Source: Actinomycetes bacterium (GTDB taxonomy: Bacteria > Actinomycetota > Actinomycetes > Actinomycetales > Microbacteriaceae). From it: DNA of 41,590 nt. The notes under the pieces are model-generated. The model was not told the origin of the DNA. It did no database searches and saw only the letters and a program-made list of their open reading frames with translations. How positions within the stretch are numbered: position 1 is the stretch's first letter; every line of letters starts with the position of its first letter. Positions 14,793 through 23,721 of this stretch are shown here, piece by piece. Both the position numbers and the translations under genes were made by a program. The stretch spans positions 1 through 41,590 of the forward strand of contig JAKPAC010000044.1 of the NCBI GenBank assembly GCA_029779645.1. Reading direction: 5' to 3'.

Positions 14793-16243
14793 GGGGTCCC
14801 GGTCGCGGTGACCGAAGCCATCTGACCCACATGCCCAACCAGAGCGCGATGATCATCGCGCTCGCGTTCGCCGGGCTCACCTCGTCGTTCATGTTCACCC
14901 TGGTGGTCCCCATCCAGGCCGAGCTGCCCGTGCTGCTGAACGCCTCGCGCGCCGACAGCGCGTGGGTGATCACCTCGACCCTGCTCGCAGCCGCGATCAT
15001 CGCCCCGATCTCGGGGCGCCTCGGCGACATGTACGGCAAGCGGCGCATCGTGCTCGTCCTGCTCGGCGCGATGGTGGTCGGCTCAGTCCTCGCCGCCAGC
15101 ACCAGCGAGCTCTCGCTCGTCGTCATCGGTCGCACCCTGCAGGGCGCGATGAGCGGCGTCATCCCACTCGGCATCGCCATCATGCGCGACGTGCTGCACC
15201 CGAACCGCGTCGACACCGCGATCGCCATCAACAGCGCGACCATGGGCGTGGGCGGCTCGATCGGCATGCCGCTGAGCGCGTTCGTCACCCAGCTGGGCGA
15301 CTGGCACCTGCTGTTCTGGCTCTCGGCGGCGCTCGGCGCGCTGTGCTTCGCCCTCGTGGCGATCTTCATCCCCCCGAGCACGCTGCGCACCGAGGGCAGA
15401 TTCGACTACGTCGGCGCCGCGCTGCTCTCGCTCGGCCTCGTCGGGCTGCTCATCGCCATCTCGCGCGGCAACGAGTGGGGCTGGACCTCGCCGCTCACCC
15501 TGGGCCTCGGCATCGCCGGCGCCCTGGTGCTGGTGCTGTGGGGCTGGTTCGAGACCCGCATCAAGGAACCCCTGCTCGACCTGCGCATCGCCACGCGGCG
15601 CCCCGTGATGCTCACCAACCTGATCGGCATCTGCATGGGCTTCGCGATGTTCGCGGGCAACGTGGCGTTCCCGCAGCGACTGCAGATGTCGGTCGAGTCG
15701 GGCTCCGGCTTCGGCCTCTCGCTGATCGTCACCACCCTGGTGATCGCGCCGACGGGCGTGGTGATGATGGTCGTCGCCCCAATCTCTGGGCGCCTCGCCC
15801 GAACGATGGGCCCCCGCGTGCTCATGATCATCGGCGCGGCCGCGCAGGTGGCCGCGTACGGCATACTCGCGATCTCGGATGCCTCGGTCTGGCTGATCTT
15901 CATCTCGAGCTTCCTGGTGGGCCTCGGGATCGGCTTCGGCTTCGCCGGCATGCCGATGATGATCATGCGCTCGGTGCCGCAGAGCGAGACCGGCGCCTCG
16001 AACGGCATCAACGCGCTGTTCCGCTCGTTCGGCACGAGCGTCGCCGCGGCGCTGATCGCCGTGGTGCTCGCGGCGAGCGCGACGAGCTACAACGGCGTGC
16101 AGATCCCGTCGGTGCAGGGATTCCAGATGACCTACATCCTGGCCACCGCGGTCGCGTTCGTCGGGCTCGTGCTGTCGATCATGGTTCCGCGCAGGAGCGA
16201 GCCCGTGGAGGAGCGCCACCCGGCACTCCCGGACGGCGTCTGA
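14789..16243 (+). CDS. MFS transporter, DHA2/EmrB-QacA type
   Basis: 484 residues from GTG 14789, or 470 from ATG 14831; neither has a clear ribosome site, and conserved sequence begins just after the second (MPNQSAMIIALAFAGLTSSFMF). About 14 hydrophobic segments. Motif A after TM2 is GRLGDMYGKRRIVLVLL, and motif C-like GVGGSIGMPLSAFVTQLGDWHLLFWL follows in TM5-6. DHA2 drug:H+ antiporters have this layout, so multidrug or metabolite efflux by proton antiport at the cytoplasmic membrane is likely. It ends 34 bp before a strong bidirectional terminator shared with glyS. Confidence 0.85.
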   Translation: MRGPGRGDRSHLTHMPNQSAMIIALAFAGLTSSFMFTLVVPIQAELPVLLNASRADSAWVITSTLLAAAIIAPISGRLGDMYGKRRIVLVLLGAMVVGSVLAASTSELSLVVIGRTLQGAMSGVIPLGIAIMRDVLHPNRVDTAIAINSATMGVGGSIGMPLSAFVTQLGDWHLLFWLSAALGALCFALVAIFIPPSTLRTEGRFDYVGAALLSLGLVGLLIAISRGNEWGWTSPLTLGLGIAGALVLVLWGWFETRIKEPLLDLRIATRRPVMLTNLIGICMGFAMFAGNVAFPQRLQMSVESGSGFGLSLIVTTLVIAPTGVVMMVVAPISGRLARTMGPRVLMIIGAAAQVAAYGILAISDASVWLIFISSFLVGLGIGFGFAGMPMMIMRSVPQSETGASNGINALFRSFGTSVAAALIAVVLAASATSYNGVQIPSVQGFQMTYILATAVAFVGLVLSIMVPRRSEPVEERHPALPDGV

Positions 16244-16277
16244 GCCCACCCGAGCGCCCGGCCGACCGGCCAACACG

Positions 16278-16312
16278 ACGACACCCCCGCCGGAATCCGG
16301 CGGGGGTGTCGT
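16278..16312. terminator. Bidirectional intrinsic terminator
   Basis: A 16-bp perfect stem (ACGACACCCCCGCCGG and its complement) around an AAT loop, between the convergent MFS and glyS genes. Confidence 0.85.
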
Positions 16313-16322
16313 GATTCAGCGA

Positions 16323-17708
16323 TCAGACGCGCGGCAGGCGGGCCGAGAGGTAGGCCTGCAGCTCGTCGAGCGGCACGCGCTCCTGCGCCATGGTGTCGCG
16401 CTCGCGCACGGTCACGGCGCGGTCCTCGAGCGACTCGAAGTCGACCGTCACGCAGAACGGCGTGCCGACCTCGTCCTGGCGGCGGTAGCGGCGACCGATG
16501 GCGCCGGCGTCGTCGAAGTCGACGTTCCACGACTGGCGCAGCCCCTTGGCCACCTCGCGCGCCAGCGGCGAGAGGTTCTCGTTGCGCGAGAGCGGGAGCA
16601 CGGCGACCTTGATCGGCGCGATGCGGGGGTCGAGGCGCAGCACGGTGCGGGTGTCGACGCCGCCCTTGGCGTTGGGCACCTCCTCCTCCGCGTACGCGTC
16701 GACGAGGAACGCCATCAGCGCGCGGGTCAGACCGAACGAGGGCTCGATGACGTACGGCGTGTAGCGGTCGCCGGCGGCCTGGTCGAAGAAGGCGAGCGCG
16801 GTGCCCGAGGCGTCGGAGTGCGCCTTCAGGTCGTAGTCGGTGCGGTTCGCGATGCCCATGAGCTCGCCCCACTCCGAGCCCTGGAAGCCGAAGCGGTACT
16901 CGATGTCGATGGTGCCGGCCGAGTAGTGCGCGCGGTCCTCGGCGGGCACGTCGTAGCGGCGCAGATTGTCGGGGTTCACGCCCAGGTCGACGAACCAGTT
17001 CCAGCAGGCCTCGACCCAGTCCTTGAACCAGGCGTCTGCCTCGCTCGGCGGCGTGAAGTACTCGATCTCCATCTGCTCGAACTCGCGGGTGCGGAAGATG
17101 AAGTTGCCGGGCGTGATCTCGTTGCGGAACGCCTTGCCGATCTGGCCGACGCCGAACGGGGGCTTGCGGCGCGATGCCGTGACCACGTTGTTGAAGTTGA
17201 CGAAGATGCCCTGCGCGGTCTCGGGTCGCAGGTAGTGCACGGCCGACTCGTCGTCGACGGCGCCGAGGTAGGTCTTCATGAGGCCCGAGAACTCGCGGGG
17301 CTCGGTCCACGCGTCGCGGGTGCCGCAGTTCGGGCACGCGATCTCGGAGAGCCCGTTCTCGGGCTTGCGGCCCTTCTTGGCCTCGAAGGCCTCCTCGAGG
17401 TGATCGGCGCGGAAGCGCTTGTGGCAGCTCGTGCACTCGACCAGCGGGTCGGTGAAGGTCTCGATGTGGCCGGACGCCTCCCACACCTTGGTGGGGAGGA
17501 TGATCGACGAGTCGAGGCCGACCATGTCTTCGCGGCCGCGCACGAATGCCTGCCACCACAGGCGCTTGATGTTCTCCTTCAGCTCGACGCCGAGGGGGCC
17601 GTAATCCCACGCGGAGCGCGAGCCGCCGTGAATCTCACCCGCCTGAAAGACGAATCCGCGGTGGCGGGCGAGGGCGATGACCTTGTCAAGGCGTGAAAGG
17701 GCGGCCAT
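16323..17708 (-). CDS. glyS: Glycine--tRNA ligase (dimeric type)
   Basis: 461 residues, the single-chain alpha2 class II enzyme that charges tRNA-Gly with glycine. Class II motif 1 lies around [14 protein letters not shown], motif 2 is [25 protein letters not shown] with the ATP-binding Arg, and motif 3 is [24 protein letters not shown] and CPNCGTRD supply four Cys for the small zinc insertion. The C-terminal anticodon-binding domain is [16 protein letters not shown] through [30 protein letters not shown]. Its leader of about 60 bases, with TAGACT as -10 candidate and GGAG before the ATG, is too short for a T-box. Confidence 0.96.
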   Translation of the reverse strand: MAALSRLDKVIALARHRGFVFQAGEIHGGSRSAWDYGPLGVELKENIKRLWWQAFVRGREDMVGLDSSIILPTKVWEASGHIETFTDPLVECTSCHKRFRADHLEEAFEAKKGRKPENGLSEIACPNCGTRDAWTEPREFSGLMKTYLGAVDDESAVHYLRPETAQGIFVNFNNVVTASRRKPPFGVGQIGKAFRNEITPGNFIFRTREFEQMEIEYFTPPSEADAWFKDWVEACWNWFVDLGVNPDNLRRYDVPAEDRAHYSAGTIDIEYRFGFQGSEWGELMGIANRTDYDLKAHSDASGTALAFFDQAAGDRYTPYVIEPSFGLTRALMAFLVDAYAEEEVPNAKGGVDTRTVLRLDPRIAPIKVAVLPLSRNENLSPLAREVAKGLRQSWNVDFDDAGAIGRRYRRQDEVGTPFCVTVDFESLEDRAVTVRERDTMAQERVPLDELQAYLSARLPRV

Positions 17709-17774
17709 GGTGGCTCCAATGGTCGAGAGTGGGCGGCCGGAATCGGCCCTCCCAGTCTAGGCGAGGCGGATGCC

Positions 17775-19004
17775 TCAGACCGCCCGCACCGACCCGGCGC
17801 CGAGCTGCCCGACCGCGGTGTGCCCGGCGAGCGCCATGGTGATCTCGAGCTCGGCGATGTGGTTGCGCACGACCTCCCGCACCCCGGCCTGCCCGGCGAT
17901 CGCGAGCCCGTAGGCGTAGGGTCGCGCGATCGCGACCACGCTCGCACCGAGCGCCAGGGCGATGGCGGCATCCGCGCCCCCGCGAATCCCCGAGTCGAAC
18001 ACGATCGGCACCCGGCCGCCGACCCGCTCGGCGATCGCGGGCAGCGCGGTCAGGGTCGGCACCGACTGGTCGACCTGCCGGCCGCCGTGGTTCGACACCC
18101 ACACGCCGTCGACCCCGGCGTCGATCGCCGCGGTGGCGTCATCCGGGTGCATGATGCCCTTCAGGATGATCGGCAGCGTCGTCCACGCGCGCGCCTTGGC
18201 GAGATCGGCCCAGGTCAGCGTCGGCGTCGAGAACACGCTCTGGAAGGTCTCGACGCTCGCCGCCGGCACCGAATCGGCCGTGCCGCCGGCGGCCTGCACC
18301 CGCTCGCGCACGAGCCGCTGGAAGACCGGGTCACTCGTGTACTGCGCGATGCCGAGGCCCCGGCTGAACGGGCTGTACGCCAGGTCGAGGTCGCGGGTGC
18401 GCCAGCCGAACAGGTGCGTGTCGAGGGTGATCACGATCGCTTCGCAGCCGGATGCCTCGGCCCGGCCCATGAGCGATGCGTTGAGCTCGTCCGAGCTCGT
18501 CCAGTACAGCTGGAACCAGTGCGGGGCATCGGGGGTCGCGGCGACGACCTGCTCCATCGGCAGCGAGGCCTGGTTCGAGAGCGTGTAGGGCACGCCGAGC
18601 TCGGCCGCCGCGCGCGCGACCGCGACGTCTGCCTCCGCGTCGAGCATCTCCATCACGCCGAGCGGCGCGAGCACGAACGGGGTGTCCAGCCGCCGGCCGA
18701 ACAGCTCGATCGAGAGGTCGCGCTGCGAGACATCGCGGAGCACACGCGGCCAGATCTGCCAGCGGTCGAATGCCGCGCGGTTAGCCGCGGCCGTGCGCTC
18801 GGCGCCCGCGCTGCCGGTCACATACGCGGCCGCCTCCGCACTCATCACCTGGTGCGCGGCGGCCTGGAGCGCGTCGGGGTGCACCGGCACGAGCGTGCGC
18901 GTGCCGGCGAGGCCGTCACGATAGATCGTGCCCTGCGCGGCCCGCGAGAAGCCGTGGGTCGGGGTGTGCGGGGAATCGAGGGGAGCAGCGCCTTTGCCGG
19001 TCAT
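17775..19004 (-). CDS. Alpha-hydroxy-acid oxidising flavoprotein, lactate 2-monooxygenase-like
   Basis: 409 residues, FMN-dependent. The fold is shown by FVLAPLGVMEMLDAEADVAVARAAAELG, HWFQLYWTSS, IVITLDTHLFGWRTRDLD, LPIILKGIMHPDDA, the catalytic segment WVSNHGGRQVDQ (His as base, Arg binding the substrate carboxylate) and VPIVFDSGIRGGADAAIALALGA. The lead sequence with REIYRDGLAG-like start and RVLRDVSQRDLSIELFG is closest to lactate 2-monooxygenase (L-lactate to acetate, CO2 and water) rather than membrane lactate dehydrogenase. Exact substrate is uncertain. TAGGCT lies six bases before the ATG. glyS follows after 66 bp with its own -10 box. Confidence 0.83.
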   Translation of the reverse strand: MTGKGAAPLDSPHTPTHGFSRAAQGTIYRDGLAGTRTLVPVHPDALQAAAHQVMSAEAAAYVTGSAGAERTAAANRAAFDRWQIWPRVLRDVSQRDLSIELFGRRLDTPFVLAPLGVMEMLDAEADVAVARAAAELGVPYTLSNQASLPMEQVVAATPDAPHWFQLYWTSSDELNASLMGRAEASGCEAIVITLDTHLFGWRTRDLDLAYSPFSRGLGIAQYTSDPVFQRLVRERVQAAGGTADSVPAASVETFQSVFSTPTLTWADLAKARAWTTLPIILKGIMHPDDATAAIDAGVDGVWVSNHGGRQVDQSVPTLTALPAIAERVGGRVPIVFDSGIRGGADAAIALALGASVVAIARPYAYGLAIAGQAGVREVVRNHIAELEITMALAGHTAVGQLGAGSVRAV

Positions 19005-19010
19005 GCCTCG

Positions 19011-19016
19011 AGCCTA
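19011..19016 (-). promoter_or_regulatory. Leaderless -10 box of the lactate monooxygenase-like gene
   Basis: TAGGCT on the minus strand, six bases before ATG 19004. Confidence 0.5.
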
Positions 19017-19027
19017 GGGGGAGCGCC

Positions 19028-19067
19028 GTGAGATCCAGCGCGGCGCTCCCGCTGCGCCGGATCTCAC
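19028..19067 (-). terminator. Hairpin downstream of the M13 peptidase gene
   Basis: GTGAGATCC pairs with GGATCTCAC, and the stem continues with GCGC/GCGC after one mismatch. It lies 33 bp past the peptidase stop. Confidence 0.6.
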
Positions 19068-19099
19068 GAGTGCTGGAGCGCCGCGGGTGCGGCGCTCGG

Positions 19100-21058
19100 C
19101 TACCAGATGGTGACGCGCTTGTCTTCGTCGAGCCAGAGCGCATCGCCCGGCTGCACGTCGAACGCCTCGTAGAACGCGTCGATGTTGCGCACGATCTGGT
19201 TGCAGCGGAACTCGTTGGGCGAGTGCGGGTCGATCGTGAGCAGGCGGATGGTCTCGGCGTCGCGCGACTTCTGCTGCCAGATCTGGCCCCACGACAGCAG
19301 CAGGCGCTGCACGCCGGTGAGCCCGTCGATCACGGGCGCCTCGGCGCCGTTCAGCGAGAGCTCGTAGGCCTTCAGCGCGATGCCGAGGCCGCCCAGGTCG
19401 CCGATGTTCTCGCCGATCGTGAGCGCACCGTTCACGAAGTGCTCCGGCGTGGCCGCCGGGGCGAGCGCGCCGTACTGCTCGATCAGCGAGGCCGTGCGCG
19501 CCTCGAACGCCTCGCGGTCGGCGTCGGTCCACCAGTCGTGCAGGGTGCCCGTGCCGTCGTAGCGGCTGCCCTGGTCGTCGAAGCCGTGGCCGATCTCGTG
19601 GCCGATCACGGCGCCGATGCCGCCGTAGTTGGCCGCGGCATCCCGGTGCTCGTCGAAGAAGGGAAACTGCAGGATCGCCGCGGGGAACACGATCTCGTTC
19701 ATCAGCGGGTTGTAGTACGCGTTCACGGTCTGCGGGGTCATGTACCACTCGTCGCGGTCGATCGGCTGACCGACCTTCGCGAGGTTGCGGTCGTGCTCGA
19801 AGGTGCTGGCCCGCACGACGTTGCCGAGCAGATCGGCGGCGTCGATCTCGAGGCTCGAGTAGTCGCGCCAGCGGGCCGGGTAGCCGATCTTCGGGGTGAA
19901 CGCGGCGAGCTTCTCGAGCGCGCGCTCGCGGGTGTGGGGCGTCATCCATTCGAGCTGCTCGATGCTCTGGCGGTACGCCTCGACGAGGTTGGCGACCAGG
20001 GCATCCATCGCGGTCTTCGACGACGGCGGGAAGTGACGGTCGACGTAGACGTGACTGATCGCCTCGCCGAGGGCCGCCTCGGTGAGGCCGACGCCCCGCT
20101 TCCAGCGCTCGCGGTTGACCGGCACGCCCGTGAGCGCGGTGCCGTAGAAGGCGAAGTTCTCGGCGACGAACTCGTCGCTGAGGAAGGCGGCGGCCCCGTG
20201 GATGACCTTCCACTGCAGCCACGCGCGCAGGTCATCCAGGCGCTCCTCGGTCAGCAGGGCGCCGAGGCCCTCGAGGAAGCTCGGCTGGTAGACGACGACC
20301 TCGTCGAACGCCCCGGCCCGGCCCGGTGCCACGGCGTCGCGCCACGGCTCGAGGTCGACGCCGGCGAGCGCCTGCACCTCGGCCCAGCTGCGCAGGTTGT
20401 ACGTGTTCACCGCGTCGCGGCTGGCGACCTTGTCCCAGTGCACACCGGCGATCTCGGACTCGAGCGCCACGATGCGGTCGGCCGCGGCGGCGGCATCCGC
20501 CACCCCGGCGAGCGTCAGCATCGCCTCGATGTGCGCCCGGTACTGGCTGCGCACCTCGGCGAAGGTCTCGAGGTGGAAGTAGCTCTCGTCGGGCAGCGTG
20601 ATGCCGCCCTGCACGATGAAGGGCACGTAGCGCTGCGGGTTGCCCGGGTCGGGCTCGATGAACAGGCCGAACAGCCCGCTCACGCCCTCGCGCTCGAGCT
20701 CGCCGACCGTGCGCAGCAGGCTCGGGATGGAGTCGACGGCGGCCACGCGGGCCAGCTGCGGGGCAAGCGGCGCGACGCCGGCGGCGGCGATGCGCTCGGT
20801 GTCCATGAAGCTCGAGTACAGGTCGCCGATCTTGCGGGCCTCGGTGCCCTCGGCGGCGCCCTGCGATTCCTCGATGATCGCGCGCACATCGTGCTCGGCC
20901 TGCTCTGCGATGAGGTGGAACGAGCCCCAGCGCGCCTTGTCTTCAGGGATCTCGGTGCGGTCGATCCACGAGCCGTTCACGTGACGGAACAGGTCGTCCT
21001 GGGGGCGGATTTCGGTGCTGAGCTCGTCGGTGTGAATACCAGAGGCGGGTGCAGTCAT
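19100..21058 (-). CDS. pepO: M13 family zinc metallopeptidase (neprilysin/PepO-like)
   Basis: 652 residues, standard for bacterial M13 endopeptidases, which cut short peptides. The substrate-binding motif NAYYNPLMNEIVFPAAILQFPFF precedes the zinc motif VIGHEIGHGFDDQG (two His and the catalytic Glu). The third zinc ligand is in GENIGDLGGLGIALKAY, and a C-terminal QIVRNIDAFYEAFDV block is typical. The N-terminus (RPQDDLFRHVNGSWIDRTEIP) has no signal peptide or membrane anchor, so the enzyme should be cytoplasmic, as for PepO of lactic bacteria. TAGTGT lies six bases before the ATG. Divergent from the MATE gene with a 68-bp gap. Confidence 0.95.
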   Translation of the reverse strand: MTAPASGIHTDELSTEIRPQDDLFRHVNGSWIDRTEIPEDKARWGSFHLIAEQAEHDVRAIIEESQGAAEGTEARKIGDLYSSFMDTERIAAAGVAPLAPQLARVAAVDSIPSLLRTVGELEREGVSGLFGLFIEPDPGNPQRYVPFIVQGGITLPDESYFHLETFAEVRSQYRAHIEAMLTLAGVADAAAAADRIVALESEIAGVHWDKVASRDAVNTYNLRSWAEVQALAGVDLEPWRDAVAPGRAGAFDEVVVYQPSFLEGLGALLTEERLDDLRAWLQWKVIHGAAAFLSDEFVAENFAFYGTALTGVPVNRERWKRGVGLTEAALGEAISHVYVDRHFPPSSKTAMDALVANLVEAYRQSIEQLEWMTPHTRERALEKLAAFTPKIGYPARWRDYSSLEIDAADLLGNVVRASTFEHDRNLAKVGQPIDRDEWYMTPQTVNAYYNPLMNEIVFPAAILQFPFFDEHRDAAANYGGIGAVIGHEIGHGFDDQGSRYDGTGTLHDWWTDADREAFEARTASLIEQYGALAPAATPEHFVNGALTIGENIGDLGGLGIALKAYELSLNGAEAPVIDGLTGVQRLLLSWGQIWQQKSRDAETIRLLTIDPHSPNEFRCNQIVRNIDAFYEAFDVQPGDALWLDEDKRVTIW

Positions 21059-21064
21059 GCCTCT

Positions 21065-21070
21065 ACACTA
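21065..21070 (-). promoter_or_regulatory. Leaderless -10 box of the M13 peptidase gene
   Basis: TAGTGT on the minus strand, six bases before ATG 21058. Confidence 0.5.
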
Positions 21071-21114
21071 GGCCGCGACCCGGCCGAGCACCCGGCGGAT
21101 CCGGTCGCCCCGCG

Positions 21115-21120
21115 TAGGCT
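21115..21120 (+). promoter_or_regulatory. Leaderless -10 box of the MATE gene
   Basis: TAGGCT, six bases before GTG 21127. Back to back with the M13 promoter in the same 68-bp gap. Confidence 0.5.
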
Positions 21121-21126
21121 CGACGC

Positions 21127-22449
21127 GTGGGCAATCGGGCGACCCCGGCGGGGGTGAACCGCGACATCGTGCGCCTCGCGGTGCCCGCGCTGGGCGCGCT
21201 CGTGGCCGAGCCCCTGTTCCTGATCGTGGATGCGGCCATGGTCGGGCACCTCGGCGTGACCCCGCTCGCGGGCCTCGGCGTCGCCTCCGCCATCCTGCAG
21301 ACGATCGTCGGGCTCATGGTGTTTCTGGCGTACGCCACGACCCCGGCCGTCGCCCGACGCTTCGGGGCGGGCGATCATCGCGGCGCGGTCGCGGTCGGGA
21401 TCGACGGGGTCTGGCTGGCGCTCGGCATCGGCGCGGTGCTCGGCGTGCTCGGCTGGGTCGCGTCGCCCTGGCTGGTGGGGGCGTTCGGCGCGACGCCGGA
21501 GGTCTCGGGCGAGGCATCCACGTATCTCGGCATCTCGATGGCCGGCCTGCCCGCGATGCTCGTCGTCTTCGCCGCGACGGGCCTGCTGCGCGGCATGCAG
21601 AACACGATGACGCCGCTGTGGATCGCAGGCCTCGGCTTCGCCGGCAACGCGGGCCTGAACTGGATCTTCATGTACGGCCTGGGGCTCGGCATCGCCGGAT
21701 CCGCGCTCGGCACGGTCGTGGCCCAGTGGGGCATGGTGGCCGTCTATGTCGCCGTGATCGCACGACTGGCACGGCGGCACGGCGCGCCGATGCGCCCGCA
21801 CCGCGCCGGCATGCGCGGCTCGGCGCGGGCGGGCGGCTGGCTGTTCCTGCGCACGGTGAGCCTGCGCGTGGCGATGCTGCTCACCGTCGCGGTCGCCACC
21901 GCCCTGGGCACCGAGGAGCTCGCGGGCTACCAGGTGGTGTTCACGCTGTTCTCGACCGCGGCCTTCGCCCTCGATGCCCTGGCGATCGCCGCGCAGGCGC
22001 TCATCGGCAAGCACCTCGGCGCAGGAGAGCCGGCCGCGGTGCGCTTCGTGCTGCGCCGCACGCTGCAGTGGGGCGCGCTGTTCGGCGTGGCGGTCGGCGG
22101 CGTGATCGCGGCGCTCTCGGGCGTGATCGGCATCGCGTTCACCGGCGATCCCGCGCTCGCGGCGCTCATCCAGCCCGCGCTGCTCATCCTCGCCGTCGCT
22201 CAGCCGCTGGCGGGCGTGGTCTTCGTGCTCGATGGCGTGCTCATCGGCGCCGGCGACGTGCGCTACCTCGCGATCACGGGCGTGGTCAACCTCGCCTGCT
22301 ACCTGCCGCTGCTGTGGTGGGTGGTGGCGGCGGGCGCCGGCGGGGCGGCCGGCCTCGCCTGGCTGAGCGCCGCGTTCTTCGGCGGCTACCTGGCGGCGCG
22401 CGCCATCACCCTGGGCCTGCGGGCCGCCGGCACCGCCTGGCAGCGCTGA
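21127..22449 (+). CDS. MATE family efflux transporter (DinF type)
   Basis: 440 residues with 12 hydrophobic segments in two matching halves. The opening REIxRLAxPA-like NRDIVRLAVPALGALVAEPLFLIVDAAMVGHLG is the conserved MATE TM1, and ALDALAIAAQALIGKHLGAGE is the second-half equivalent. The Asp in TM1 (IVDAAMVG) suits a proton- or sodium-driven DinF-like exporter of cationic compounds. The GTG start is supported by the -10 box six bases upstream and by conserved sequence starting ten residues in. Its stop lies inside a terminator hairpin facing mrpG. Confidence 0.92.
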   Translation: MGNRATPAGVNRDIVRLAVPALGALVAEPLFLIVDAAMVGHLGVTPLAGLGVASAILQTIVGLMVFLAYATTPAVARRFGAGDHRGAVAVGIDGVWLALGIGAVLGVLGWVASPWLVGAFGATPEVSGEASTYLGISMAGLPAMLVVFAATGLLRGMQNTMTPLWIAGLGFAGNAGLNWIFMYGLGLGIAGSALGTVVAQWGMVAVYVAVIARLARRHGAPMRPHRAGMRGSARAGGWLFLRTVSLRVAMLLTVAVATALGTEELAGYQVVFTLFSTAAFALDALAIAAQALIGKHLGAGEPAAVRFVLRRTLQWGALFGVAVGGVIAALSGVIGIAFTGDPALAALIQPALLILAVAQPLAGVVFVLDGVLIGAGDVRYLAITGVVNLACYLPLLWWVVAAGAGGAAGLAWLSAAFFGGYLAARAITLGLRAAGTAWQR

Positions 22450-22466
22450 GGTGAAGCAGCGCTGCC
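22439..22466. terminator. Hairpin overlapping the MATE stop codon
   Basis: GGCAGCGCT and AGCGCTGCC pair around a 10-base loop between the convergent MATE and mrpG genes. No T-tract. Confidence 0.55.
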
Positions 22467-22490
22467 GCGGAGCAGCGCCGGAGCGACCCG

Positions 22491-22853
22491 TCAGCCGCCG
22501 GCGGCTGGCGGGGTCTCCTGCGAGCCCGCGAGCTCGTCGACCACGAGCGCCTGGCGCTCGTACGTGCCGTTGCGATACGCCTGTCGCCCCACCATGTGCG
22601 CCGACAGCGGCGCGGTGGCGAACTGCACGAGCACGATCGGCACGATGAAGGCGAGCACCGCCCACGAGCGCAGCGACAGCGCCACCGCGATCAGGAGCAG
22701 CAGCAGGCCGAGCACCTGCGGCTTGGTCGCGGCGTGCAGGCGGGTCGGCACATCGCGAAAGCGCAGCAGCCCCAGCGCCGCGGTGAGGCACAGGATCGCG
22801 CCCAGCAGCACCAGCACCATCACGATCACATCGATCCAGGCATCCATGCTCAT
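22491..22853 (-). CDS. mrpG: Na+/H+ antiporter subunit MrpG (MnhG)
   Basis: 120 residues, three transmembrane helices (DVIVMVLVLLGAILCLTAALGLLRF, VLGLLLLLIAVALSL, VLAFIVPIVLVQFATAPLSAHMVGRQAYRNG). The RDVPTRLHAATKPQVLG segment is the family signature. Small accessory subunit of the multi-subunit Mrp antiporter, which exchanges cytoplasmic Na+ for external H+. Start at ATG 22853 overlaps the mrpF stop (ATGA). Last gene of the operon; the Thr/Pro tail is unremarkable. Confidence 0.93.
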   Translation of the reverse strand: MSMDAWIDVIVMVLVLLGAILCLTAALGLLRFRDVPTRLHAATKPQVLGLLLLLIAVALSLRSWAVLAFIVPIVLVQFATAPLSAHMVGRQAYRNGTYERQALVVDELAGSQETPPAAGG

Positions 22854-23116
22854 TGCGTCTTGTCCCTTCGCGCGACGAAGCGCGCCACCGAGATCGAGCC
22901 GAACACGCCGACGGCGGCGATGATCAGCAGCACCGGCAGCGAGCGGGTGTGCCCGCCGATGGCCATGTCGGCCGCAAGCACGCACATCACCTCGGTCAGC
23001 AACACATCGGATGCCACGGCCCGGTCGAGGATCGACGGCCCGCGCACGATCTGCACGATCGTCATGAGCGCCGCCGCCGCGAAGACCACGACGATCACGA
23101 GCATCAGCGCGTTCAT
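22850..23116 (-). CDS. mrpF: Na+/H+ antiporter subunit MrpF (MnhF)
   Basis: 88 residues with three helices. VRGPSILDRAVASDVL is the diagnostic GPSxxDRxxAxD loop with conserved acidic residues. Overlaps both neighbours by ATGA. Accessory subunit needed for assembly of the Mrp complex in other bacteria. Confidence 0.93.
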   Translation of the reverse strand: MNALMLVIVVVFAAAALMTIVQIVRGPSILDRAVASDVLLTEVMCVLAADMAIGGHTRSLPVLLIIAAVGVFGSISVARFVARRDKTQ

Positions 23117-23721
23117 GCGCTCTCTCCCGTCGCGATGAATCGGCGCGGCGGCCGTTCGGCCTCGACCTCTCGCACCTGCTCGCGCGTGCCGACCGCCCGC
23201 ACGATGCGCTGCTCCCAGCGCATGACGCTGTCGCGGAACTTCTCGACGTCGGCGCTGGTGCGCACGCCGATCACGTGCAGGTACAGGATGCGCCGATCGC
23301 GGTCGCTCTCGAGCACGAACGACCCCGGGATCAGCGAGGCGGTGACGGCGACGTGCGTCATGATCAGGTCGTCGTCGGTGCGCAGCGGCACCGCGATGAT
23401 GGCGGTGCCGGGCTGCCTGCGCACGTCGAGCACCTGCCAGGCGACCAGCAGCGCGCTGTGCACGACCGCGGCGAAGAAGGTGACCACGAACACGAGCCCG
23501 TACCAGAGGTTCACCCGGCCCGACAGCTCGACGGGCGGCAGCCGGAACACCCGCGTGACGAGGATCGCGACGATCAGCCCGGTGAGCGCCGCGAGCCAGC
23601 TGAACTGGCCCCACAGCAACATCCACAGCGCGATCAGCCACAGGAAGAACGGCAGCTGCCGCAGGAACTCGCGCGAGGGGCGACTGTTGCGGACCCGGTC
23701 GAGGGTTGCCTGGCTGCGCAT
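23113..23721 (-). CDS. mrpE: Na+/H+ antiporter subunit MrpE (MnhE)
   Basis: 202 residues. Two or three N-terminal helices (FFLWLIALWMLLWGQFSWLAALTGLIVAILVTRVF), then the MnhE soluble part TAIIAVPLRTDDDLIMTHVAVTASLIPGSFVLESD. The Leu-Thr-Asp-Asp and SLxPGS-like motifs are characteristic. The tail beyond residue ~175 is charged and unconserved. ATG 23721 overlaps the mrpD stop as TGATG; the GTG one codon upstream is less likely. Confidence 0.92.
   Translation of the reverse strand: MRSQATLDRVRNSRPSREFLRQLPFFLWLIALWMLLWGQFSWLAALTGLIVAILVTRVFRLPPVELSGRVNLWYGLVFVVTFFAAVVHSALLVAWQVLDVRRQPGTAIIAVPLRTDDDLIMTHVAVTASLIPGSFVLESDRDRRILYLHVIGVRTSADVEKFRDSVMRWEQRIVRAVGTREQVREVEAERPPRRFIATGESA

Noticed and set aside
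17709..17774. T-box riboswitch before glyS
   Set aside because: Only 66 bp separate glyS from the next gene; no T-box motif or anti-terminator can fit.
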